Below are positions 25,986 to 64,000 of a stretch of DNA of 64,000 nt, one piece after another. How positions within the stretch are numbered: the stretch's first letter is position 1; every line of letters begins with the position of its first letter. Made by a program: the position numbers and the translations under genes. The notes under the pieces were generated by a model. The model did not search any database and was not told the DNA's origin. It saw only the letters and a list, made by a program, of their open reading frames with translations. The stretch is from Oasisia sp. SBJ-2009 (Eukaryota > Annelida > Polychaeta > Sabellida > Siboglinidae), in assembly GCA_964017155.1 (NCBI GenBank), contig OZ024862.1:2417070-2481069 (forward strand). Reading direction: 5' to 3'.

Positions 25986-26372
25986 GTAGGCATTCTCCTC
26001 TTGAATTCTTTCACAAGTTTACATTGCAATTATTAACTTATAGTCCACTAGGCAGATCAACAACGGATAGCTGATTTATTATTATTGTTATTATTATTAT
26101 ATTAAGATATTATTATTTGTATTATACAATGACAATGTCAAACACAATGATTTATTATCCATCGGTGAAAAATCACGTGAAGCGTCTGTCTGTCAATCCG
26201 GGAAATGATAAAATTGCTGCGACTATTGAAGTTGCATTTATATATTCTACTGTGAGTTGTGTCCTTAACTAAACTGCCAGAAAACATTAATAGTTCTGCT
26301 GTATGACAACAATGTAATGATCAAAGTGGTTGCTCTGTTTAATTCGCTATTGCTATTCTTTTGCTGACGTAG

Positions 26373-26536
26373 GCTTACAAATGGAAACGAAAGATGACGA
26401 TATGTTGGAGTATCACACGTGTTGGACGAAATACCTTTGGTACAAGGACATATGCAACGTGTATGAACTGGCTTCCTGGCCAATGCCATGCTATTCTGCG
26501 TGCGCAGAAAAATACTTTATGTGCGTTGCTACGTAG
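26373..26536 (+). CDS. Terminal exon of cysteine-rich peptide gene, copy B
   Basis: Duplicate of 1267-1439: pyrimidine-rich tract ending GACGTAG, split-codon entry in the same phase, stop TAG at 26534-26536. The peptide is three codons shorter near its start and keeps five of the six cysteines; the second (SWCK in copy A) is tyrosine here (LWYK). An unpaired cysteine may mean a changed fold, dimerisation or decay. The first exon was not found between 24174 and 26300. Confidence 0.42.
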
Positions 26537-28774
26537 TTTGAAGCGTTACAATAATAACTATGAATACCCTACATTTCAGTTTTGAATTCCTTCTGTATCT
26601 GCGTTGAACAACAAAGCCATTACATTTTATTAGCCGGTGCTGTGTTACCAATGTTTGCATAACGCCCAACAAATCGATCTTCAAACAGACCATTGGTCAA
26701 CAGCAATGACGACAATATTCTTTGAATCTTGTATGTTGTACATAGCCGTATAACTGTGTAAGGAATAGTGCATTAACATTCCCCTCGGGAATACAGAAAA
26801 AAGACGCGCGTATAAAATTGTGCGGCAATTATTATTTATTATACTCATTTATCAAACACAGTGTTACCCAGAGCATTGAACAACCCACTTCACTATTATA
26901 CACACTCGAGTACACCGTAAATAAATCAACACGTAAATCAAGTGGAGTGACATACCACCCAACGGTACATAGTCCGACGTACTGCAGCGCTGCGTCAGTC
27001 CACTCAGACACAGTACGGACACATCTCCGCTGCAAAATCAACCTTCTGTGATGATATTAAATAACAACTCTCGTGTCTGACTGCTTGTCGCAGTCATGGA
27101 ACCGTTGGTCCGGGTTCACTCGTTCTAGGCGCTCGAACCGTCAGGCGTCAGTCACCACATGGAGATTTGAGGCAGCGTCTGGAAATATGCCAGCGTCTTC
27201 TTTTTCGTGTTCTCTGCATGTGGTTAATACGACTTAAGACGAATGTCACTGCCCACGATGACGATGTGCTGCAACGAAATGTACGACCGATTACAAGCAG
27301 AGCTTACATTAGAGGTGGATCTCATCGGACAGGCAGCGCCCTCACTCGGATGGGATCAACACAAAAACCTGATTCTTGATACCGTCCGAAATAAAGTGAG
27401 ATCAGTGTGCGAGATAGAACGCATTTGGTCCCATTGGGGGTGAACCTGCTCCTATCTAATAGCTCTGGTACAAGCAGTTGGTGCATCCAGTACGTCGCCG
27501 TTTGCTTACGTCATAATCAAAATTACGCGCGAGGCTTTCGTCTAGCTTTGGCTTTGCCTTTAGTGTTGATGACGGTTACATGTGTAATTTGCACTACTGC
27601 TGCGACAGGACAGTCATTGAGCAAGCATTATTGCTTATATTTAACACATTAGCAACATTCATCAGGTTTCTGGTGTAAAGATCATCTTCTGAGGACAGAA
27701 TTTAAAACAAAATATTCGACGAAAAGCCCATATGTTCAGCAACCATTTTATTGACCGCTAGACGGATTTTGCTTTGCAATCTGGATACATTAACTGATGG
27801 CTCCACATCACATGACTTATTGCTTAGCAACCATATCCGGCAATAACACAAGACGGCTATCACATATGTTGCTGTATATATTTCCCTAAATGGGTTTCTT
27901 TTAAATAAGAAACATTCATGACTTATCCTGAATGTTTTTTATTTTACAGATTACGATACAATTACGCGGAAACTATGTGCCAGGAAAATGTGTGTGACAC
28001 ACGTCTTGCCGCCCTAATGATGTAACGTAACTATTATGTACACGCTGGCGATAACGCGAAGCTTGACGGAGGACACGCAATTAATAATCATTGACTTGCT
28101 TAGTAATAGCCAATCACTTTCGCGGCTGCGCATATGCGAAAATGGAAGTGTGGGGAGAACCTCGTTCGATATGAAAATGAAAACGTAGGAATGTATTGTG
28201 CAAAACATGTTCGTTTGCACTGTGGATGGATTACGAATTTATGTAATGTAACAACTACTTGATGTGCCATATCAAACTCACTGGTGCTGCAGTCGTTACA
28301 TTTACTCATGTTAATGTTGGGTTAATATACATGTCGTGCTATGCAGATAATCGCATGTTTACCCAAGATACTTTGCGCGTTGCCTAAATAAACCGATCTC
28401 CGAACATGTCAATGATTGCGACATCAGTTCGTAGTTCCGTCAGTTTATGACAATACATATTTGTGCGGATGTTTTAGACAACAAAGTCTGACCTAATGTG
28501 TATTGGATGTGTCTTTCGGTAATGACGATGTAGTTCACATTGTCACTAACACAACAAATATTGTCATCAATGGTAAATATATTAATACATGAGTAACTAA
28601 GGACTATCATTACCATATTAAATTACGTTTTCAAAAAGTGATTTGAATATTAAATATAATATAAACCATGCGTCAACTTTGAATTGCTGACATATCTATG
28701 TGTCTCCTAACAGGATTGATAGTCATCGAATATCGGCAGATTGAATCTATTGACATTGGTCGATTGTGTCTTAC
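26537..28774. other. Region between convergent genes, copy B
   Basis: Homologous to 1440-3210. A hairpin with AATAAA on the minus strand is conserved near 27905-27945. The short frame near 27243-27443 (DRLQAELTLEVDLIGQAAP) is broken in copy A, so I leave it uncalled. The last BPI exon should be here. Confidence 0.4.
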
Positions 28775-55668
<26,894 letters not shown>

Positions 55669-55906
55669 GTCGACTGGGGTACGCAGGATCGGCCAGACAC
55701 GACCGCTGACGACGAGAACCGAGGGTGGGAGTGACTGAAACCCGACGGCTGGTTTGATTCCCAACGGCACTGGGCGTCAGCAGCGGCAATGACGTCTGTG
55801 TTTGCTTATAACATAGATATAAATGTAGAGTGATCGCCGACTTCCAATGGCGAGAAAATAGGTTCACCCTCACCGGGAGTCATAGAAAGTCGAAACAACG
55901 GACGCT

Positions 55907-56602
55907 CACTGTTCCAACAGTGGCAACAGGGAAGTGGATTATGTACCAATTTTGGAACTTCAGAATGTACTTGAGGTAAGATTAAATAGGAAAATCATCA
56001 TATAATATGGATAGTTTATTTTCAATTTGTGTTTAAAAATGGAGACATATATTAAGTCATGCAAAAACCAAAATAATACGAGCAATATTATAGGTTTCAC
56101 TCACGGTCTAGTATCACTCGGTCTTCATCAGAAATACTGGGCACTACAGTACTTGTATATCCAAAGTTTAGCCAATAAAGCATGCATATATTACGTATGT
56201 AATGTTGTCATGGTACAGTGCCAAAATAATTGTTTATGTCTTAATTTCTTGTCTTGGCATAGCTCCAAGATAGAGGCCATGATTGGCGGTAATGTGATTG
56301 CGTCATTGAATAGGATGATCTTTTTAGCGTGATTACAAGCCATCTATAATATCGTGTGGAGCTTAAAACAATTTGGCCTCCAAAAATGTTACTCTTCCTG
56401 GTGCTTCTGCTTGTTGCTCGTAGCTGATTATAACATCTTGGATCCTAATATGTATACATTACATGCAGTTACTATATTTCTCTTACGTATTTCCACTTTA
56501 ATATTAGTATTATATTTATATTATTTGTCTTCTAGTTTCAGTACAAGTCACTAGGAGTCACCACAGTGATAGCATCACCTTTGAACAACTGTTTGAAATG
56601 TG
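55907..56602. repeat. Left arm of a large imperfect inverted repeat
   Basis: Matches, in reverse, pieces of 57851-62385: ATTAAGTCATGC with CACTCACGGTCTAGTATCACTCGG (against 61850-61925), TTAATTTCTTGTCTTG (against 58400), GCACCAGGAAGAGTAA-type sequence (against 58015) and GTCACCACAGTGATAGCATC (against 57880). Copy A has only the right arm (22620-23450). The outermost part contains an exon-like CTTGAG followed by donor GTAAGAT at 55970-55982. Confidence 0.75.
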
Positions 56603-58117
56603 TGGTATTATATACTATGATGTACTATTTTATGCATGTGATATGTACCAGAAAAACCAACTCTGTTCCCAAAGAAACCTGGCTTTCCAGCTTCACCTGG
56701 ACAGAAATACTGCTGGCAGAAAAGTTTATACAATCTAAGGCCTGTTACATTGAAGATACTGTCACTAAAATTGAAAATCTAACAAAAGACATACCAATCA
56801 TTCGTTGTGTGTAGCAAGTGATGTATGCATGGTGACTTAACATGTCATTGGCACAACATTTATTTTTGCAGACAACAAGAGCAGATACAAGAAAATACAT
56901 TTTGCAGGTAAAAGAAATTACATGTTGCAGCCATGAATAATTATAATGACAAAGTGACAGTACTTCTATTTATGTAGCTTCACACAACAGGTCGACAGTA
57001 ATGAGTAAAACAAAACATCTGGAGAAACATAATCCCTAGTTACAGTTTGAGGAAATATTGATTTGCTACAGTATGAAACTCAACTATACTGTGCAGACTC
57101 CTCTGTTTTAGCAATGTGTTCTGCAATGAAACCATTAATAATTATTGCTATACAGCAGTAACTTATATTTATATAATATACTTATCACAACAAAGGTATC
57201 TTTGAAAAAGGAACTTGTAAAAATCTGATTGATCTATTTTCCATTAACACATTCACTCTTCATTCAGTCTTATACAAGGCTGTCGGCTTTCTTTGTGACT
57301 TGGTCTGACATAGATATTTCTGCTGTCTGCACTTGGCATGGCCTCTCAAAAACAACAAAGGATATGCATGAGCACAGGCTCCTGTGACTTCATAATTACA
57401 TCATGAAAATATGTACATGTATAAAACAGGGATACAACATCGCTTCTTTTGCAAACAGAATCACTTTAACACTGCAAAGAGTGATTACCGGAAGAAGAAA
57501 AATACTTTTAAAAACAGATTAACAATACACAACGAAAGAAATCATAACATCCTTTCGCTCGCATAAACCTCTAGCTTGTCAATATCAGTTTACTTGTAAA
57601 TAATTCACGCTTTCCTATAATGATGTGATTAACAATCTGTGCTTATCATTATAACATAATTTCTTGTTCCTAATCTCCTGTTCTACTTCTGCTAAACCTA
57701 AGATTGGTTCTGATGAGATCCTCCATGACCTAAAATATAATAAATGGTGAATTATGTATGGTTAATGATACAATCGGCGGGTGGAAATAAAATGATTTGA
57801 AAATGATGAAACTCTGCCCATGAGTTATTTTGAAAAAGATGGAAAGATCTCAAATTACAAACACTTGTTCAGTGGTGTGCTATCACTGTGGTGACTCCTT
57901 GCGACTTGTACTCAAAATATAATACAAATAATATAAATATAATACTAATATTAAAGTGGAAATATAAAATAGAAATATAGTATATGTTTTAATCAGCTAT
58001 GAGCAACAAGTACAAGCTCCAGGAAGAGTAATTTTGTAGGTCTAATTTTGTTAAGGCTTAAGCTCCATATAATATTATAGAATGCTTGTAAACACGCACA
58101 AATATCTGCCTATTCAA

Positions 58118-58268
58118 GTTTTTGATTGATTGATTTATTTAATATAAAATGTAAAACATTGTACACATATGCATAATATATAAATACAAGGTACATTTAA
58201 ATATTCGGATAACACAAAAAGTGCACGCACTTATTTCCATTGTGGTCCTTTATATTATATGATGGGCT
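58118..58268 (-). mobile_element. Short LINE/SINE 3' end
   Basis: About 150 bp absent from copy A. Its minus strand ends in AAATCAATCAATC, a simple TCAA tail typical of LINE 3' ends. Confidence 0.55.
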
Positions 58269-58496
58269 TCTAGAAAGTCTAGAGTAATCACGTTACCTCC
58301 AATCATAGTTATAGTGATAGCTAGACATAGAATCCCTCAATCACCGTGACAATGGCGAATGCCACTGGGATTGCCATGGCCTCGATCATGGAGCCATGGC
58401 AAGACAAGAAATTAAGACACAAACAATTGGTATAACACTGCAACATTACATATGTCATATATGCATGCTTAATTTGCTAAACTTTGAACATATAAG

Positions 58497-61400
58497 TAGG
58501 GGGGGGGGTATTTTGCAAATTTCGTGTTTTTTAATGGAATACCCCCCTGAAAACATGGACATGTTATGCTATAGTACAAAAATACAATTGTTTGACCGGT
58601 CGTTTGATCCTAACCCCCCTGTACATACCCTCTGAAGGTCATGCCCCTCCAAAAACGTAAAAATGTTTTAATAACTAGTCTAGTCGGAAGAGAGGGTACC
58701 GTGCACCCCGTGAAATATACTTTTAATTGGTATCACTAGATCTGAAAAAATACGTAGAAAACGGATTGCTATGTTAACAAGTCAGCAAAAGTATTGAAAA
58801 ATCTATTTTTTACTATATCTCAGCCAGTATTGCAGATAACCGACAAAATAAGATGTATAGACCCATGTTATAAGGGTCAGCGACCATAACAAAGTTATTT
58901 TTGACATGATCACATGTGTCTTTGACAGTTTAATATGCAAATTAGTGCCGCCATTATCGAAAAATCTATTTTTCACCATATCTCGGCCAATATTGCACAT
59001 AGCAGCACAAACAAGGTGTCCAGACCCATGTTTTCAGGGTCAACGATCATCAAATGACCATTCTTGAATTAACTACTTGTGTTCCTGGCATGCTATGCAA
59101 ATTATAAAGTGCCAGCATTATCGAAAATGTGACTTTTACACTGTATCTCAGCCAATATTGCAGGTAAGTTGAGAGGTTTTTTTTGAGGGCATCTACTTAC
59201 GAAATTGTATTGTTGTTACGACCAAAGGTTGATATGGGGTAAAGTCAAGGTATTGTGAATAAAGAAATTCCACTAAGTTCATTTACCAACTCATTTACTG
59301 ATCCAGGTAAACGGCAAGCCATAATTATATTTTCTTAGCTGCCGCGCCTCAACCTCCCATGGGCTTCATACGATAAGTATTAGATCATCATTCACCATCG
59401 CTTTAACTGAAATCGTCAAAGTCAAACTCGTCCGTCCTAGATTTCTTCCTCCTCCTCTTCTTCATCGTCACGATCCCCAGTGTCCAGAAAATCAACCACA
59501 CCGGTTCCAGCACTCCATCCTCAGTCCTTATCGACCCTTGACCATCATCGTAGGGATTTGGTTTTTCCAGGATGGATTCGTCAGCACTCTTATATATGGA
59601 AAACAACTTTAAACTATAGATTGTCTTGGCAAAGGTTGCATCAAATCGTTTTGAGTGAACTTGATGAGCTAACGAGCTGCTACCAGATCTTTGAGCCCAA
59701 TTGCAAGCTGTAGCAGCTGTCATCACACAAAAAGGAAACAAATTGTTTGGAAAGATTTGGAAACAACACGACTAGCCAGACATAATAAATTTGGACACTC
59801 TGTCTGAATACAGCAGTCTAAGATAAGCACATCATTTCATCGAAGCTCTGGCTTTAAACGAAATTGTCAAGGATATCATGAACTCTGAGTGTGATGAACA
59901 GAAACATCGAACAGAACAGACGAATTCAAGAAGCAAGAATCCAGAAACAATTAAGTGAGGTAGCAAGTGGTGTTAAGTCTAAATCTCTCTTTGAGAAAAC
60001 TGACTTTGTAATAACAGATCAGACAGGATACAACTTCAATGTCAATTAAATTGCAGTGGAAAGTTTATACACAGAGCATAACCGTCCATTCTACAATGTA
60101 CACCCAACATTGACATTTAACAGTGTTATCATAAGGCAACAGATAGGAATAGAGAATGTGAACAGTTAATACCTACACAAACTTTCTGGTCAATGCAACA
60201 ACCGTTACAGGCGTCACCAAGAAAGCCCTTGAATATCTGAGTCGGCTCACGAATCATACCCTTGTCCACAAGCCATAAATAAAATATATTTGTCTTCTTC
60301 ATAGCCCTACGACAAAACAAGTCTGTCAATCTGAAAGATGAACATTTAAATCGCTTGACGGTGACCTGTGTAGTTAGCCAACCTATCATGTGGATGATTT
60401 GGCATTTTGCCTGCAGAAGTACGAGAATGTCCCGAACTAGTTAGCCTCCATCATCAGAAACTTCTTCGGTTTTGAGTTATTGAAGGTTATATACGGTGCA
60501 GGGGCTCTCATTGGGCTATATCTGGTTGAATCATTCCTGTATCTGATCACTTCAGACGATACTACATGTACCAACGTCATTGTAAGTTTCCAAAAGCTGA
60601 GAGTCCACTGAGAGTTTCAAGCATGCGTGGTACGATCAGGAAATAAGTGTTGTCATAGCCATGGTACCAGAATCCTATTAACCCCAAGTGCCAAATGTTC
60701 TAAAGATGTTATGCCCAAATTGCCAACTGGCTTCCAGTAGCAAAAAGGGCATGTTTAACATTTGAAACTATGATGAGTCTGTGGAGTATTCAGTTTCCCA
60801 TATGGACACACATAAGCTAGAGAAGGCACCCATCAACCGTGTGGGTGCTGAGCGGAGTGTTGGCTTCGTAAACTAATGGCTCTAGACAAGAAGCCAAGCA
60901 GCTTGCCAAAGCATCTTTAGTGGAATTTAATCCAAGGCAACACATCTGATTGACCGAAGAGAGCCATGGTCTTTCTGGCTGGTAGGATGTCTGTGTGATA
61001 ATAAAATGAGGCAGGATATCAGGATATGGAACACAAGACAGCAAGAACTAAAGACACAACGCCTGCATGATAAGGAAAATTGCTAATATAGCAATAAATA
61101 ATGGGTGAATTAAAGACTTGGACACACTTAAGACATTGGGAGGCCCACTCACATTAGCTGATGCATTTGATGAGCACATTGCAGCAACAGATATAGATGA
61201 TGGAAACTAAGTATAATGTAGCTACATGAGGTTCGTTATGACACATCTCTATCTCTACCATAAAAATAAGTGACATGTTTCACATATCAAAGGACTACTG
61301 GATCAATACCAGATCAATAATTATGAGGTCAATTGTATACTGTATTTGAACAATATAACAATATGACTCTGAATGCAGCAGTTATTCTGGATTAATTTAG

Positions 61401-61803
61401 CTAGACCATTGATGTCAGCTACTGTACATATATACAATGTCATGGCCTGATAGTAACCATTGTTAGTAATGACTCTCATTTTAAACAGCATTAACCTAAA
61501 TTAAGGTAGCAATCTATCACTAATAGGTATATATACCATGCTTATTGTATACAACTACATGTCTGTTCCTGATTACAAATATTTGAAATGTTTTATGCTC
61601 ATTTTCTAAGTTATTATACTCACTTTTAGATAATTTTCCAGGCAAAAATAACTTTTAGAGGGGCCTTAGTTTCAAGGGGTATGTACATGGGCGTTAGCAT
61701 CGATCAGATGACGAACGACGGTTATTTCCCCACTCAGAAAGAGCACCTCCATCTTTTGGAGGGGGTATCTAAAAATATTTGGTCTAACACCCCCCCCCCC
61801 CTA
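58497..61803 (+). mobile_element. hAT-like DNA transposon with G-run terminal repeats
   Basis: Absent from copy A. Flanked by ATATAAG at 58490-58496 and 61804-61810 (7 bp clear, 8 possible because bases are shared with the end). Ends TAGGGGGGGG and CCCCCCCTA, with degenerate inverted repeats of about 160 bp including CCTGTACATACCCTCTGAAG against its inverted partner near 61675. The interior has a three-unit tandem repeat (58797-59165) and a decayed + strand ORF (about 59900-61205) whose clearest parts are VSHMDTHKLEKAPINRVGAE, RSVGFVN and a GGPLT motif, shared with invertebrate transposon proteins. Class from the duplication length only. Confidence 0.72.
58797..59165. repeat. ~165-bp tandem repeat inside the hAT-like element
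   Basis: Units start near 58797, 58967 and 59127, each with ATATCTCAGCCAATATTGCA (small variants) and later ATGCAAATTA before CATTATCGAAAA. Confidence 0.8.
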
Positions 61804-62408
61804 ATATAAGTACTGTGCTGTTCAGGTTTTTTTTTCTGATTGAGTCCGAGTGATACTAGACCGTGAGTGATACCTGTAATATCGCTCGTATTGTTTTGGT
61901 CTTTCGCATGACTTAATGTATGTCTCCGTTTCGTCAAATGTTCTGCTTGACGTTTCTGCGCATGCGCGATAAATATAAAATTATCAATTTTCAGCGAAAC
62001 AACAAAGTATTTTTTTTATAAATGCCATGGACTGTTCGTTAACTCTCCTGTTATGATTACTGTGAAGAGTTGCTTAAAATGTCGTTCAATGCAATGACAT
62101 ATTACATTTGTTTAAGTCACTGTCAAGGATTAAGGCGCATTACAGTTACGTCATTTACGCTTGCTATCAAAACATGCCTCAAAACTTGTTTGCCTAGTGA
62201 CGCCTTGCGACAAATAACTGCTGACGAACAACCGGTAGTATTTATACCATAAATGCTTTATTCTTTCGCTGCACATTGATGATTTTACATTTATTGCGCA
62301 TGCGCAGAAGTGACAAACGAAACGTTCATAACGCCGGGAAAATGTAAGCGCTACACCGTGTTGCCACTGTTGGAACTACGTGCGTTCGCGTCTTAATACA
62401 TGATTTAA

Positions 62409-62554
<146 letters not shown>

Positions 62555-62825
62555 AGGTATATATAATATTAGCCGTGTTTTAACAATGTTAGTAATATTA
62601 TTTAATGACATGATCATTCACTCACCAAATCGTTTGTAAATCTTCTTCTTCACACACTCCTGTATTACAAATGCTATCAGTACAGTCACTTTTATGGGAT
62701 ATTACACCATTAGACGCTACACTCGATGACATATGGAACTGGCGAAGCTTCACACAATACAGCGTCTCCGCGCGACGTGAATTGACCTTGTGCATTATGA
62801 CGTCATTATCTGGGGAAGCGTGAGG

Positions 62826-62893
62826 AGCGCTGGTCGCGCGGTAGAGCGCCGGACTGTCAATCGAGGGGACGGTGGTTCAATCCCACCTACCGC
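62826..62893 (+). mobile_element. tRNA-like head of a SINE, or tRNA pseudogene
   Basis: A box TGGTCGCGCGGTAGAGCG and B box GGTTCAATCCC are intact, and the T arm GGTGG/CCACC pairs perfectly. The anticodon loop reads CTGTCAA (GTC, aspartate type), but its stem (CCGGA against TCGAG) and the acceptor stem do not pair well. It begins where copy A and copy B stop matching, which suits an insertion. More likely a SINE head than a working tRNA. Confidence 0.6.
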
Positions 62894-64000
62894 CGTTTCG
62901 AAACTTAGGCAATTCCGTTCACCTCGCATTGCCTGTGTTTTTCGGAACATTCACTAAAAGCCGGTGGCAGAGCTGCCAAGTCTCCCGATTTATCGGAATA
63001 TCTCCCGGAAATATAGCAAAAAAACCTGTAGGTCCGGAGCTCATATAGCATGAAGGACGACGATGGTTTCTTGTAACTACTGATGTTTATTTTGGCGTGG
63101 ACATTGCATGAAATTCTTTACACCTTGTAAACAACGCAAAAACTGTAAAAATACAAGGTTTGTGTCTTAATGAGTAGTGTAACACACGTGTTCTCTGTTT
63201 CTGCAATTACACGTTAATGACTAGTTAAACAAAATACGATAAATCAGTTTTCTCGCAATACGTGGATATTGATCACACACAGTGACATGACTAGTAGATG
63301 CACTACCATGTACAGTAAATACCTATGTATCTCTCGTACATACAGATCTTTTGTCTTTAGGATAGATATTGCAATAATACTCTTTGGCATATAGGCCTTA
63401 CAGAAAATGTGGCATGATTCCTAACTCCTTTTGGGCTAACACAAATTATAAGTGATGAATCATGCTTAAACAAGAATCAATCTTACAGGACAACTCCAGG
63501 CCCACGTGGGTGGGTGATCTCCACAGAAATGTTTGGTTAACCTTTACATGAGGGGTGGTTAAGATACAACAAATACAATTCAGTACAATTGTGGGTGTTC
63601 ATCCTATTAAGTACATACCTCGTTGGTCTTACATGGGTCATGAGTTTCATAATCGGGGCATGTTTACATCTTGTTTCTCAAATATTTGCTATGATGAAAT
63701 CTGCCATGCTTGTGCCCTGAAGGGCTTTTTCACTCAGTCGTATTCATACACTTTCTAGAAGATATACAAAACATATACACTAAATATCATAGACTAACAC
63801 AGTCACAACACCTCTCATAGTACAAAACAAGTTATATGTCTGAATCAAAGAATTGTAAAGCACCACTAATTCCGATCTGCGACTGAGAATCTTTGAACTA
63901 CTTTCTGTACTCCATTATATCCTGGCTGCTTGCCAATGCGTGATCTGTTTACATGATGGGATAGCAGACAACTCATGTTTGGGTGTGTACATCTAGACCT
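62894..64000. other. No gene recognised
   Basis: Unique sequence past the end of the tandem duplication. A TCTCCCGATTTATCGG palindrome-like stretch lies near 62981-62998. The 67-codon frame at 63555-63758 has no supporting signal. Confidence 0.5.

Larger units (their letters stand above)
57851..62385. repeat. Right arm of the large inverted repeat, with nested insertions
   Basis: Partner of 55907-56602. It is split by a LINE tail (58118-58268), the hAT-like element (58497-61803) and unmatched DNA at about 61935-62345. Without these it is about the same length as the left arm. Confidence 0.72.

Noticed and set aside
63555..63758. 67-codon frame near the right edge
   Set aside because: No family resemblance, splice signals or duplicate to support it.

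Overview
This is animal nuclear DNA. The genes are split by GT-AG spliceosomal introns, the sequence is AT-rich and packed with microsatellites, and the mobile elements are typical of metazoans (CR1/L2-like LINEs, a tRNA-derived SINE, Polinton/Maverick DNA, hAT-like DNA). The mix suggests an aquatic invertebrate; a mollusc is plausible, but nothing in the window fixes the phylum.

The window is dominated by a direct tandem duplication. Copy A runs from about 862 to 24174 and copy B from about 25986 to 62816. Each unit holds (i) the terminal exon of a small cysteine-rich peptide gene on the + strand and (ii) a convergent, minus-strand gene of the BPI/LBP family (bactericidal/permeability-increasing protein / LPS-binding protein). 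I rebuilt 16 coding exons for each copy by hand. In copy B (28775-55668) all 16 join in one frame for 470 codons, from the signal peptide to the conserved C-terminal PLP strand. Only a short last exon is missing. In copy A (3211-19847) exon 5 carries two extra bases and the exon 8 donor is GC instead of GT, so copy A is probably a pseudogene.

Copy B is longer mainly because it collected insertions: two long LINE fragments (28889-31290, 36000-38166), LINE tails (51447-51945, 58118-58268), a SINE with target-site duplication (43142-43463), a truncated Polinton/adintovirus-like element with packaging-ATPase, pX-like and third capsid-region genes (about 44655-47146), a 1.45-kb foldback repeat (47882-49330), a short internally deleted Polinton with intact ends (53511-55489) and a 3.3-kb hAT-like element (58497-61803). 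An older unclassified transposon remnant lies in intron 13 of both copies.

Three minisatellites in BPI introns changed size independently after duplication. The most striking, at 8380-9900, is made of about 33 copies of the exon 12 splice-acceptor junction, so it is an array of splice-site decoys. The outer parts (171-1266, 63000-64000) and most introns show no gene I can support.
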